Below are positions 1 to 13,545 of a stretch of DNA of 64,000 nucleotides, in pieces. Below the pieces are notes generated by a model, which was given only the letters and a program-made list of their open reading frames with translations, had not been told where the DNA came from and did not search any database. The stretch lies in contig VXAI01000372.1 of NCBI GenBank assembly GCA_013399305.1, positions 248,001-312,000 on the forward strand, in the 5' to 3' direction. Both the position numbers and the translations under genes were made by a program. The stretch comes from Rostratula benghalensis (lineage: Eukaryota; Chordata; Aves; Charadriiformes; Rostratulidae). Positions within the stretch are counted from its first letter, which is position 1. Every line of letters starts with the position of its first letter.

Positions 1-3000
1 AAGGAAAAGGTCAAGATGGAAGAAAAAAGGTTCAGAAGAATTGAAGCAGCCATTCACTGCCGTTCATGATTAAACCTCTGGAACAATGTACCTGCTTATT
101 AGGACATGTCCCGCTCTGAGAAAACATCTGCAGAGCATGCACACCTTTCTAGGAGATGTGTGCCACGAACACACACCAGCACCTCCCGGGAATGTTAGCA
201 GCATTCACTTGTCAGTCGTTATGGAAACATTTTCTCACACTGCCTCCCCCCCCGCACCCCTCCCAGCTTTCTACCTCAGATCTATTGCTTAAACAGGCTT
301 GGAATTGTCAACACACCAATTGCTACTGTCATTTCCCAAATTAGCCAAAGTTGCTGGGTTTTGCTTTGTTTCTCCAACCTCCAACTCCCACTGGAGCAGC
401 CCAAGGAGACAGAAGTGCCCTGTCCTGAGGCACAAGGTCCATTTCACAGACTGATCAGTTCCCTCAAGGAACCTGTCCAAAGCCAATAATAACCACAATG
501 TTATTTTTGTGGTTGCCGTTGTATTATTAGGCTCTTTTCAGCACAGGACATAGAATGAAAGACACAGGGATGTGAAACCAAAAATGTGAAACCAAGGACA
601 AGTACACACTGTTCCTGTTGTAGAGGAAATCTTCTGAATGGGAGCGAGGTTAGAAGGGACTTGGGTGCTGAAACATAAAGGGAAATTCACTCTGGGAAAG
701 CAGCTTGGAGTTGAGAGAAATCAGGAGCTTATACAGTGCATGCAGTATGACTGGAGTTCAGTGGGACACGGGGTCCATGAGCCAACCCTCTCCAAATGCA
801 AAGAAAGAAGCTGGACCTAAACAAGAAACCAGCCCCAGATCCTCAGATCTGAAGGCCACAACAGAGCAGATCTGAAATAGAGAATGTCAGAAATCTGGAT
901 CTGAATTTTTCAGCTTGAGCCCATCTCTGTATCTGAGATTTACAGTTTGACATGTTTATATTGAAACAAGATGGCTATAAATACAGTATATTTCTCTCCC
1001 AGTAGAGTCTAAGGAGAGGAATGTTTAAAAGCACTCAGCAGGGGACTAGCACAGCTCCTGGTGAATTTAATTATGAACTCTCCCTGCTTTTACTCCAAGT
1101 AGTTTTGGCAGGGAGTAGTTCGATTGCTTTTGAAAATCCCGCTTTATTTGTGTGTGCTACAAATCATCTATATTTATATAACTGGATTTGCATCATAAGA
1201 ACATATTTCTACTAGCACAGATCGGGAATTTTCCATGAAGGATTTTTTTTAATTTAGAGGATGAGGATTAGTTCAGTACATAGGCAAAAACTTCAGCAGC
1301 AATTGTGGCAAAACAATTTGATGATGTCAATATTCAAACAAATTATTTCTCTTTAGCTCAGTTGGGCCTGAACTGTCATCTCTCTGAACAGCTGGCATGC
1401 CTATGGGTGCTGTGGATAGAGATGTAGACCTGTTCTCCTCCATCGACTGGGCTCTGGCCAGACCACACACCCCATTGTGCGCAAGTCTCATTACTACTTG
1501 AAAAGCAGTCTGGTATACTTCTGAATAAAAGCAACACTGCTATTAACTTATTGGGCAGCACTGGCCTACAGTTTTATCAGATCTATCTGATGATACATGG
1601 TCAGGACAAGAACCTGTTGCAAATTTTTTTCTGTGTCTATGTAATCCAATGTAATTATTTTTCTCATCATCTGAGTGGAATTATTTTGTCTCATAAGTAT
1701 TTCTGGCCTTTTGCTCTGCACAGAATGAACCAATTTTAAAAATGAAAAAAAGATTGAAGGCACAGAAGCTATTGTGGCTATGTAGAGCTCTTAATTGTAA
1801 CACTTTACCTTTGGAGAAAACTATTTTTCATTAACTGAACAGGTAATAGTATATGATCGTGATTAAGTTTAATGGAACTAAGACCAAAGTGGGAAAGATA
1901 AAGTTACAACTGAGAATCTGCTTTAAGTGCAAAACCAGCTTCTGTTTGGAGAGGCATTTGATGGAAAACTGCACTGCTCCTAACTAAATGAGGCTTAAAT
2001 TGGTGTAATTTTGTATGTATTAAAATTAAGATTCCTTTAGTTATAAACCATGCAAGTTTCCATGCAATTACCACTCTTGAGAAGGAGCAGAGAACATAAA
2101 ATATAAAGAAAATGGCACTTTTTCATTTTATAAATGAGAACAAACACGTTCTTTTCCAATGGGAGAAGGAAACAGAGCTATTATTGAGCTAGATTTAGTG
2201 AAAATAACTGAACAAACTTCAAAACTGTCCACTCCAGTGAATTTTGTCCGTTCCAGCCTAAGGAAAATGTTTTTCTTCCTCACCCTGGCTTTCCTACCTT
2301 GGGCTGTATCACATCTTCTCACTGGGTCTGTCTTTCCAGCCTCTCTGCTTGCATCCTGTGGACTTCCCGGCCCCTCTGTGCTGACTGTAGCCATGGGACT
2401 GTGTGTTAGCATGGCCTTTTGACATCTTTCACCTGCCTCTGCTCCCTCCATTTAACCAAGAAGTTTTGTCTGGAGAGGAAGAAGCAGATATTGCAAGTGG
2501 GGATTTCTCAACTGCATGCTAATTTAGAGTCAGACCCCACAGGCTACATAATGACCTGCCCCCCATCTCTCAAGCACCATGAAGTACAGAAAAGGCTATA
2601 ACTTCTTCATTAACTGTTGCGAGCAGACAGAGCAGAATAGAGTAAAAAGATGAGAAGATAATAAACAGGCACCACCTCACAAGGACGTATTGATGAGACA
2701 AATATCAGACACCAAACAAGATGCATCCCCTCTTAAGTGGCATTTCTATATTTAACACCATCTAAAATGTGCTAATTTACACTGTCACAACATGTCTCTT
2801 AGAAACAGTCCCATATTATTTGCTGTAAGCTAAAGTCTGGAACTCAAATTCTGACCTCCTTTCTAGTAGGGGAAAAAAAAAAAAAAAGGAAATAAAAAAG
2901 GTCAAGCTAACATCTGGCAGAGCTGGGTATTTATTAGACTTTATAAAACTCCATGCTTGTTATACATAAGACAGGCACAAAAGGGGCCCCCAAAGTGTTA

Positions 3001-4674
3001 TTTCCCCACCAGTGTGAAACAAGTGGCTTATTCAGTAAGTTTTCAAAGAACAGAGGCAAATGGATTATCTCAAGGAGAAGTTAAACACAGAGAAATGCAC
3101 TGTAGCTTACTGTTGGGTTTAACTGCCTGGTGGATATGGAAGGAGAGGAGGGAATCTATAAAATCTATCATCGCGGTGTCCAGCTGAGACTTTACACTTC
3201 TTAGGGAAATCTGAGCTGTGAACCACCAACAGCTGCTTTTCTCCCAACTTGTGAAATCACCCACGGAAGGAAAGTGTTTTCTTAAGAAACTCTAAAATGT
3301 AACAAAGAAGAGCCCGCTAAATCCTCCGTCTCCCAGTGCTGGGTCAAGGGGATGAGCTTTTTCCAGTCTAGCTGTGACTGTCAGGCACAATGAGATACAA
3401 TTTGTGACTCACATAGCTGGGCTGGCAACAGCTCCAGTTTCAGGAGAATTATTGGTCTTTTGCTTGTTTTCCTTCAACATCACCAAAATACAGGTTACCC
3501 ATTCAAAGCCAGGTCATCACCAGAGATGCTTCACCAGTTCCCCACTCCCAGGTTTCCAAACATGGACCCGGGCTTAGCCCTGACACAAGGGCGGGTCCAA
3601 GGTAGGATCCAGCATCCCCTTCACTTACCACCCTGGTGTGGTTTTCCTGGGGTCTGTCTCAATTGCTGTGACCAACACCTAGATGACACACCAAAATAGT
3701 GTTTTGTTAAGTGCATGGTGTAAAGAAAGTACCAGCGTTGTGTAGCCAAGCTCAGTCAGGAACAGAGAATGACCTGTAACAACAGGAATAATTTTTCTAA
3801 TTTGAAAGTAGAAAAACTGATCTAAAGTTGGATTTTTGAGTCTTTACTGTTGCTCTTGCTGCCAAGACACCCTTTTCTGCTCATGCTGCCATTAATAAGA
3901 CCCTTCACAAAGATGAAGGAGGAAAGGTTTACACTCCCACATGTGGATGTGACACAGAAGTAAGGGTCAGTACTGGAGTGAGGCTGAACTGCTGAATGTC
4001 CAGGCTGACCGCTGGCTCTGCCCATGTCACAAGTTCCCCATACACTCAAGACAGCACAGGGTGCTGAAGTTGAACCTTTTCCTGGCAGCACCCAGAAACC
4101 CTGTGCACCAGCTGAGCTAATTAATTTTCCTTCCCCACACCAAAGAAATTATGGCTGCCATTTGCCAAAAAACCAGGTCCTTAACACAGAGATACCATCA
4201 ACCAGTAACACTGGTTTGCAGACGGGCTGCATTTCTGCTTGGCACAGCTATACAGAAGGCTGAAGGAAGCAGACATGACACAGGGAAGAACAATTTTTTT
4301 TAAAAGCACAAAGTGAAGCTGCTAAAAGATTCTGTTTCAGCCAACCTGAAACAGTTTGGGTTGCACTCATTGCATACTCTTTATAAATAGTTTCAGGGCA
4401 TTTAGCACCTTTCACAGATTGAGAGACACAGCTGATGTCTCTTCTGCTGTAGCATCTCAGGCATTAATCTCAGTTCAAATCCCATCCCTGTTAAATTCAA
4501 AGTCTTTCTCCTCCAAAAATAGCCTAGCCATCCAAGTATAGGTATATTTAGGGGTAGGCACAGCAGGGTATCCCCTTGCTGTTTCACACAAACAGCAGGG
4601 GAGATGGATGGCTGCCCATTCCCAAGGCACTCTCCTGGAAGGTCGATGACTGAGGCCCAAGTCCTCGTCACAGA
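1..4674. other. Non-coding DNA, no gene recognised
   Basis: Only short open frames (up to about 107 codons) that overlap on both strands, without homology that I recognise or paired splice sites. A short A-rich tract lies near 2873-2887. No transposon was recognised, so this is unique or strongly decayed sequence. Confidence 0.6.
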
Positions 4675-5800
4675 AACTTCATGGTCATGGATCATTAAGT
4701 CCAACCATACACACACAAAACCCCTCTACATTTCATACAATTGGCCTTGGCCCATTGATCCAACCTGTCCAGGTCCCTCTGTAGCGCTTCCTTGCCTTCA
4801 AGCAAATCAACACTCTCACCTAGTTTGGTGTCATCTGCAAAGTTACTGAAGGGTGCACTCAGTCCACTCTTCCAGATCATCAATAAAAATATTAGTGAAG
4901 AGTACACTTCTCTATGCCCTGATATGCCATGATTCTCCAGGAGAATGCTGTGGGGGATGGTGTCAAAGGACTTACCAAAGTCCAGGTAGGCAACATCCAC
5001 AGCCTTCCCCCATCCAGAAGGCAGGTCACGTGGTCATAGAAAGAGATCAGGTTGGTTAAGCAGGACCTCCTTTTCATAAACCCATACTGGCTGGCCACCT
5101 TGGCCACCCTGCACTTGTGAGAGCTCACTCAAGACCACCCTCTCTATGATCTTTCCTGGTACTGAGGTCAGTCTGACAGACCTGTATTTCCCTGGATCCT
5201 CCTTCAGGACCTTCTTGTAGTTGGATGTCACGTTAGCCACCCTACCGTCATCTGGTACCTCCCCTGTTGACCAGAACTGTTGATAAATGATGGAGAGCTC
5301 CCCGAGTACTCTTGGATGAAACCCATCAGGCCCTATAGATTTATATGTGTCTAGGTACAGAAGCAGATAATTAACTGCTTCCTCCTGGATTATGGCGGGT
5401 GTTCTGTTTTCCATCCTTATCTTCCAGCTCAGGAGGCTCAGCACCCTGGGGGTAGCTGGTCTGACTATTAAAGATGGAGGCAAAGGTGGCATTAAGTATC
5501 TCAGCCTTCTCCTCATCATTGGTTGCAATGTTCCCCCCTGCATCCAGTATGGGGTGACGATTCTCCCTGGCTCTCTTTGTTCATGTATTTATAAAAACTT
5601 TTTTGATTGTCTCTTATGTTAGTGGCCAAGTTGATCTCCAGCTGGGCTTTTGCCTTCCCGATTTTCTCTCTGTATGATCTAACATGATCTCTGTACTCCT
5701 CCCGAGTTGTTTGTCCCTTCTTCCAAAGGTGGTAGACTCTCCTTTTTTCCCCTAACTCACATCCAAAACTCCTTATTCATCCAGGTTGGCCATTTGTTAT
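4675..5800 (-). mobile_element. CR1 LINE reverse-transcriptase fragment, decayed
   Basis: Remnant of a CR1 (chicken repeat 1) non-LTR retrotransposon in minus orientation. From high to low coordinates the conceptual product shows the stretch before the polymerase (EEKAEILNATFASIFNS-like, frame-broken), then [51 protein letters not shown] and the catalytic FADDTKLG, followed by [18 protein letters not shown]. These are the ordered reverse-transcriptase motifs of CR1. Frameshifts split it into several frames. Between the PHSILLE motif and the FADD box about 40-50 residues normally present (including the PQGS region) are missing, an internal deletion. The endonuclease domain is absent (5' truncated). 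Boundaries are approximate. It is dead, with no intact protein. Confidence 0.9.
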
Positions 5801-8144
5801 GGGAGGAGAAGATAGAAGAGGAGATACTGGTACCTTTTCTGTGGGTCAAACCTTTTAAACATTTCAGTCTTATTTACAGGACTCTTTTTTTGGTCAAATA
5901 AAGCACATATTTAACCCTGAAACATCTTTTTTCTTTTACTTTGCAAATCCAAACCCAGTCAATTTGGGCCAATCTAAGTAATTGCAGTAATTGCTTTAAA
6001 GCTGAGCTATTCACTCAACCTAAAGCAATTTATTCATTCAGCCTATCCCCTTCAGCCCAGAGTCCAGGTTTTATACCACCCAGCAGGGGTGACACACAAC
6101 CCAGGATGTCTCTACAGCATCCTACCTCCCCTGAGGATGGTCCCCCTGGCAGGCACAGAACAGCCTTGCTCTGTGTCAGGTCCTCTCAAAGAATCTAAAG
6201 AAAAAGACTGAAACAGCATCCTCAGTCCTTGCCTTATTCTGTCTGCAGCAGAGATGTGCCAGTTACCTAATGGCATCAAATTAACAAATGAACAGGTCTG
6301 GTAGACCAATTAGCAAAGAGTGCTAGCAATTTTGAAACAGGCTGCAATTGTCAGTTAATGACCTTGGAAAAAAAGTCCATTTTAAAACACAGTTGATAGC
6401 AGCTGAGTGTCACTTACTAGGCTTTCATGTCATGGAAGTGCACTGGGTACCAAAAAAAAAAAAAACCAACAAACCAAACCCCTGAGAAAGGAGGGCAAAT
6501 TTGGGAGTCTGAGTTGGTGTAATTCAAGAAGCAACTCACTGCTTTACCAGTCTTCTAAAAGCACTGCAGCTTTACTCAGCAGACGTGTCAGCTTCTCTCT
6601 GGGAGCATTATCTCCTCAACTCTGAGTAATGCACCACATGCATGCTGTAGCAATCATGGGATGAGCTGCAAGGTCCTTGACGTTTCCTTATGAGACCAGG
6701 TCATCTCAGCTACACTGTGCTCTCTCCAGATTTAACTGGAGTTTTTAGCGAAAGACAGCTGCCTTCTTACATTGCTAAAGGAATAGCAGAGGACTGAAAG
6801 TCTGACTGAAAGACTTTCTCTGCTGCTCTTCCTATTTTTAAAACAAAATCAAACCCTCAAGCAACTGTCCAGTTCCATCCAGGAGTGAATAACCTGCACA
6901 TGCTAAGGGTTAGCTATACTTGAGCATCTCACAGAAGAGCAAGATGATGAACACAGAGTGGAGCAAGATAGACACGTACAACACCAGAGCGTCTTGTTTG
7001 GAACCATGTACCTGGAATGTGTGTCATGTTATCTCACTTCTCCAGGTAGCCTCTTCCCAGGAACTGCAATCAGTTCTGGACCAGTGAGATAATTCACCAC
7101 CAGTATCACACAACCCCTCTGGGCTGAAGATGGAAGGTCTCCTCACCTACAGGAAGCTGGCAAGACTCTTCAGAGGCCAGCAAAGACCCATTGGTTTGCA
7201 GCATGGAAAAGAAATAACATAATTGGGAAAGAAAATCCTGAGTCACGAGAGCATGCAGTTTATGATCCACATCCACGTGACTCCAGTGTGGTACAGTCTC
7301 AATAAGCTGTCAAGTAATTTAGAGCAAGTTTCTGGTTTGTTTGGCATTCCCCACATCCTTCCTCAGACAACTGTATTGCATGATTCCCAGAGGTAACCAC
7401 AGCAGAGTTTAGAGAGGGACCAAGGTAGTCCAAGAGAGCAGAGCTGCTGCTGCTGGTTACTTTTCTTGCATGCCCCAGATTTTTATACATCCCTTGGCAG
7501 CAGCCCACAGCCCCTTCCACCCCTGCCATATTTCAGGTGTTCCCTTATCTACCACCCAACTCTACCCACACCTGGGAAGATAATGCTAGAGTCTCTGGTA
7601 GTGGTCCCCAAGGGCTTCCCCCTGCTGCCAGTTTCATAAGACTCCCAAGAAAGGAGTATCTTTGAGATCTCTGTCCCTCTGCCAACTATAGTTGGAATCA
7701 ACTGAAGGGCTCACCCTTAGTAAAGGTCAAGAGAAAGATGAAGAAACTGCTGATGAATGGCTCCTGTGATTGTGTATGCCTTGTTGTTTTAGGAAAGCAG
7801 GTTAAATATGGGGTGGAAGGGATTAAAATCTGTGAAAATACTTCATAACAGCTTTTCTAAGAAACGTACTGCATATCCACAACTCCTTACAGGAAAGGAC
7901 GAGATTATAAGATTTTAATGGTAATTTGCCTGGGAGGAACAAGCTATGAATTAGTTCTGACTTGGATGCACCCGAGTAAGGGATCAGACCAAAGTGAGCC
8001 TGCAAAGCCTCTGTAATATCTCCTTACTATGAGGTACTACAGGATCATCTGTCCTACAGCATAAGGGTCACAGACGATTGTGTAAGTCAAAGTAGACAAG
8101 CATCTTTCAATTGAATCAGCTGTTCTTATGCTGTTTATTTGCTA
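5801..8144. other. Non-coding DNA, no gene recognised
   Basis: Short chance frames only. An A13 run at about 6453. No repeats or RNA genes identified. Confidence 0.55.
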
Positions 8145-8295
8145 ATACAGTGACTCAGAAACTTCAGTTCTAATTCTGTTATCAGACCTGGTTCTAGACC
8201 TTAGCAAGCTCCTGAGCCTCAGTTTCCCCCCTACAAAATGGGGGTGTTAGCCTAAACCCTTAAGAAAGGGCTTCAAAACAGGAACTGATATTAAA
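8145..8295 (-). mobile_element. MIR-like SINE relic
   Basis: The minus strand reads CCCCATTTTGTAGGGGGGAA then ACTGAGGCTCAGGAGCTTGC and TAAGGTCTAGAACCAGG, then ACAGAATTAGAACTGAAG. This follows the tRNA-derived MIR consensus order (CCCCATTTTACAGATGAGGA, ACTGAGGC-CAGAG, AAGGTCACAC, GGATTAGAACC). MIR elements are ancient SINEs shared across amniotes and are present at low copy in birds. Confidence 0.7.
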
Positions 8296-9425
8296 ATGTT
8301 ACTGTGAACTATATTAAATCGCCTGCAGTCAGCAGCCTTCAGTGTTAGCACTTCCTTGACTTGCTATTGCAATAAAAATCCAACATCTCTGTGTACAGGT
8401 GTATGCAAGCTGTCTTGTAGGCGCCCTAGGCACTACCAGAAGCAAGGAGCGATTAAAATAAAGAGCAAAAATGGACAGCCATCCACATCCTAAACCCGCT
8501 GTCTTACAGTTGCAGGCACAGAGGTGCCTGATGCCCTGGGGTTGGGGTTGCCCCCCTTGGCCCCAGACTGCCCTGCTCTGTCACTGGGGGTGGTGGAGAG
8601 GGATGTGAGCTAGCTCTGCTGCTCTTCTCTTACGGAGCGGTTGCCAGGGCAGTAATGAAGATTTCCACAAGTATGACACAAGCGTTGCCAGTCCTTGCTC
8701 ATAGCCGGGGAGTCAACAACATAACTTCACAGCAATTCTCCCAGACTTGTTTTCTGTGATCTGTTCTACGCCAAGCATTTTTGTGTGAGCTCTATCCCCA
8801 CATTGCATCTGGGAAGCTAAAGGGCAGAATCATTCATCTAAATAAGAAGCACGAGCCAAGAAGATTCAGTAAGAGAGAAGACGTTTTCTGCTGAGATAGG
8901 AAGTGAGATGATGAGCTGATAAGTAGGAGAGATTTTATGTGGCTATGTATATATTGTGTTTATATGGTCTTATACCATAAGTATGAGTTAATAAATAAGA
9001 TGTACTTATATGGCTATCTATCACATCCAGCTGGCGATAAGTACATTGTAATGACATAACTATACATCCCACATATCCAGATATAAATGCATTGCTTCTT
9101 TTGGCAATACAGTAGACTGTTTCTGGACAAAGCATATGCACTTGGTATTTATTCAGCATACATTATGTGTGTGACAATGATTACATTTCAGCGACTTTTC
9201 TCTGTTTGCATGCATATATTTGTACCCGTGTTACAGGGTTATTCAAGCCCTGCTTCTGCTGCCTAAGAGCTCACCGCCACAATTCTCCAAGTACGTTGCA
9301 TTCAGAGCACTACCAGATCGAATTGGGGCACAGTGCAAGAGTTCACCACACCATAGAAATGAATACCCTGATTTTAGTCCATCACCTTGAAATCATTAAA
9401 CGCAAGCCAGGCAAAAACTGAAGCT

Positions 9426-9461
<36 letters not shown>

Positions 9462-12400
9462 TCAAAAGTGGACCATAACATTTCATAAGCTCATAAAGAC
9501 ATCAATCACAGAAAGGAAAGGTTGTTACAAGGCCAAAACCAATAGGAAACTTACTCCACCGTGGTGGTCCACATCCTGGAGACACCTCACCAGGGCCTTG
9601 CTCATGGGATGTCTTTTCTCCTTTCACAGAGAAAAAAAATTAAAAAAAAATAAAAAATCAGGGATGGTACAGCCTGTTGCTTCTCCTTCTTAAATTCAAA
9701 TTTCCCTTTAGTCATTGCATCAAGTATGCATTGATCCCCCTCAAACAGGAGGCAATTTCACCAATTTTCCCTCTAGGCTAGGGAGAGGTCTCCTCTCTTT
9801 GGAAATGCAAATATGCAGTTGGGTGGCCAGGTGGAGTCATCTCCTGTGCTTGAAAGCCATTAGCAAATCATTCAACTACTAAAGGATAAGCTGATCTTTT
9901 CTACCTGGGCAGGTGCTAGTAGCCCTCAGCGTGAAGTCTTTCTGCAGACTTCTTCACATCGACATGTAAATTACAGGATCAATTCTGTTTCCAGACATGC
10001 ACATATGTTAATGCAGGGTGCTCACAAAATGCTTCTTGATTGAGACTGGACCCAACTGAAATCAGTCACTTTAAGATGCAAATGATGCTTGGGGGCATTC
10101 TCCTCCTCTGGTGGAGATGAATCACTTCAACACCACTGAGAAACGTGTTGCAGGTGTGAGCACCTGCAGGAGGGTGTCCTCCTGTAATTTCTTTGGGTAT
10201 CTATCCTAAACCACATTTGTTGCTCGTTTACAGTGAAAAAGTTGTTTTAAACATTTCAAAAGTTAAAATCGACTTGAAGTGTTCTGAAATACCCAAATTA
10301 TGTTTCCATTTCCACAGTGAGATGAAGGGGGTCAATTTGCAAAAATGTGCTCATTTTCAACTTTTCTTCCTTGAAATCTTGAAAATTCTGGTACATCTTA
10401 TTTAGATCTAAGACTTTGATTTTACATTTCAGTAATAAACAGTACGTTCTGCTTTAAGAGCATTAGCCATGGATTAAAACGACTAAAAGATCCCTTGAGT
10501 AATGGCCTTCAAATTTTCTTTTCACTAAGAAGTTTACCTAAATCACCCCATTTCTTTTGATGGAATGTTTTAAGTGATGGAGCAAAACTGTAAACTGGGG
10601 TACATATATGAAAGCAGTGGATCGCCCCGAGGATGCCACTGCAAAAGCCCTTCTTTTATACTGCCTTTGGCAGGAGGAGATGTTTAAATACATTAACATT
10701 TTAAATAGACAAAAAGAAGGAGAGTTCTTTCCTTTAGAATCTATAATGCACTGTAAATCAAAGAAACTTTCTGGAAAACATAGTAGACATGCAAGAAAAA
10801 GTCAAATTCTGGTGTGTTAGATCCCTGGCTCCTGGGTGCTGGATTTTCCTTCAGAAAGAAAAAAGAGAGAGGCATGTAGATCTGGTTTCTGTCTGCCTCA
10901 GTTCATCCAATGTGTGCCTAAAAGATAACCAAGAGAGTTTGGTCTATGCTGTCATCCGGCTTTAATATCTCAACTAGCCAAAGGGATGCTGAAGAAGGGA
11001 AAAGAGCAGCCCTATTAGCCCACATTTGATCTTTCATATGTGAGCCGTACAAATAAAACACTGCACATGAAAATTGGCTTGGTCTTTGAGTTTACTAGGG
11101 TGAAGAAGCCACGTTGAAGCACAGAGATGACTAAAAAGGAGAGCAGGTGCTAGGTTTGAGGATCCAGAACTCAACAGGTGACATTTGAAGACCATTTTAT
11201 GAACCAGACCCCAGCTGAGGTTCACAGACCCATTTCACTGCAGTGGTGGAGGTGCACGTACCCACTCATCCTGTCCACCCAGCCATAGGACTCCTGCATG
11301 GGGTGTAGGGCTCACCTGCCATTTACAGTTCATGATAGCCTTGAAAATTGCTGGTTATCTTTATTGATGCTTTAAAGTATTAAAGAAATCACCGAGAAGT
11401 ATGGCTGTTCAGGGATTAGCCCCCTGTTCAGCCAGCCCTGCTCTCATAGGGGTGCACACTCTGTAGACAGAACCTGGCTTGTCTCCCTCAGCCCACCCTG
11501 ACAGGTAGCATGTGTCACAGCTCAGTTTCACTTGTCTTCACCTGCTTTTATCTATGATGTAGGATGAAGATCTATGATTTAAATGTCTGAGACCATCACT
11601 TCAAATCACACATAGCCCTGCTGAGAGCCTGAGACAGATGCCAAGGATGCTGTTTGATAGTCAGCAACATCAAAGCTGACTCAGATTATGAGAGAAAGCT
11701 GTCCTTTGCTGTAATCAATGAGATTCCTTCGCTGTTTAGTTTGTGAAGCATAAGACCCTGGGAAGTCATTTCATGTATATATATTTTGATGGCAAGTTTA
11801 ATTATGTAGCCACTTGACATATCTTCCACAATGGCACTCCTCGCCATAATGAACGTGCTTGAGGTCTGACTCAATGCCAGGCAGCGAAGGAGAGCATTTA
11901 CTGCCTTCTCTGTCTGCAAGGTTAGAAAGGTGTATAAAGGCTGAGAAAAGAAGAGAAGAGAAATACGGGGGTTTTTTACCTAAGAATCACAGTGTGATCC
12001 CCACACTTCCCACTCATGCCACTTACATTGGGCTCAGTCCCCAGAGGTCTGCAGGTGATGAGGGCTGAGACCTCCTGGGAACCACAAGAGGTGCTATAAA
12101 AGTGAGGTACTCTGACAAATCAAGTGCACTGCAGGCAGGTACTCAGCCTCCTTGTAAACCTTTGCTCTTAATATCTCTTTAGCCCTCCATCCATTCACCT
12201 GGCAGCAATGGGCACAAGAAAACCCCAGGAGAGCATGAAGTGTGCACAACAGCTCACGCCTGGGGCTGTGCATCAAACAATAAGGAGCAAAGTGTCTCCA
12301 ATAGCTTCTCAGTGAGTGCCATCCCTTCGCTGCATTAACTGAGAAAGGCTTTAGTGGAAAAATGAAGACTGTGACAAGGCAAGTGAAGATGAGACCATGG

Positions 12401-13204
12401 TGAATTAGGGTTTGTTATGCAGCCCTGAGCCTGGCCTTCCCTAACACTGAGACTTAACAATGCTCTGTGAGTAACAGTAGGATTTCTTGTAACATACTGA
12501 ACAGGACAGTAATCACAGTGATGTGGATAAGGCAACAAAAAATACTCCAGGTTTTCAAAGTTTTTTTGAGATCTCCTTATTTTCCTCAAAAACAGACAGA
12601 AAGTATAGAGTACTTTCATAGCTCCATGTTCCCAGAAATGCTACACAATTCCTACCCACAAATACTGCATTACAACAGGCCACATAGTCCTACAACATGG
12701 AAAATAACAGCTAAGCTGTGGGGCAAACTGGAACACGCTGCTTCTTAGACTGGAAACGATGCATCCGCTACTATCTCATGGCTTCTTTACTTGGTTGATT
12801 TTCCTATTCTTGCCAAAAGAAAAGTAAAATTTTTCTGGTTATAGGTGAAGGTTAGTTGGAAATGTTGTGCCCTAGTCTTCGTATCCTCAGGGGACAGAAT
12901 AAAGAGACTAGATTAAGCCTGTAGCACGATGGGTTTAGGCCTGGCAGTATAAAACACTTTCTAATGCTTAGGAAAACACAGCACTAATGAGAAACATTGG
13001 AGAGATGGTCCTGATTTCTCAGGGTGGACAGACACATCTGCCAGGAACCCTGACAAGGACCAAGGAGGTGGACAGATGAGCTCCTACAGTTCCTTCTAGA
13101 CTTCACTCCTGTGATTTGTAGCCTAATTAAGGCTTTGGGGTCAGAGAGGAATCACCTAAGTGGTGACTTAGGTAGCTTTAACCTAGCTGAAAACATAACT
13201 AAGA
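8296..13204. other. Non-coding DNA with AT-rich stretch
   Basis: An AT-rich, low-complexity stretch rich in TATAT and ATGTA motifs at about 8935-9220, with a small hairpin (TATGGT, 5-base loop, ACCATA) at 8963-8979, then the CA microsatellite. Purine-rich AAGAAGAGAAGAG near 11948. No coding evidence. Confidence 0.55.
9428..9456. repeat. (CA)n dinucleotide microsatellite
   Basis: About 14 uninterrupted AC/CA units, followed by an A5 run. Ordinary and probably polymorphic. Confidence 0.97.
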
Positions 13205-13545
13205 TTATAAGAATAGCCTCATTGGGTTAAACCATGGGTCTATCTCACCTGGTGTTTTGTCTCCAACATCAGCCAACCAAAAGCAGACACCCAGGGAAGA
13301 GTAGAAGGATGGGGCAAGTGTACAGTATAAATAGTAATACCTCCTCAGAAAGCTCTTCCAGCTCCCAGGCTTTGCAATTTGAAAACTTGCCAAGCCCAAA
13401 CCAGCATCTTTGATGTTAATAAACTCCAATGGACTCTCTTCCAAGTGTTTCTCCATCCTTTTGGAGACATTAGTGATGAGTTCCAGTGGAGCTGTTAGCT
13501 GCGTGACAAACCACCTACTGTGGTTTGTTTTGAACCTTCACGGCT
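13205..13545 (-). mobile_element. Ancient CR1-like element, highly diverged
   Basis: The plus strand reads TTATAAGAATAGCCTCATTG then GGTTAAACCATGGGTCTATC, resembling the reverse complement of the 3' end of old amniote CR1 elements well known in turtles and crocodilians (AAGAATGGCCATACTGGGTC-type). Farther on, AGTGATGAGTTCCAGTGGAG and GTGGTTTGTTTTGAACCT match the GAGTTCCACAGG and TTTGTTTTAAACC blocks of the same element at the expected spacing. Many substitutions and small gaps indicate great age. Boundaries are approximate; assigned by recall of the consensus, not by alignment software. Confidence 0.65.

Noticed and set aside
8963..8979. Small perfect hairpin TATGGT-loop-ACCATA
   Set aside because: Six-base stem in AT-rich DNA is expected by chance.
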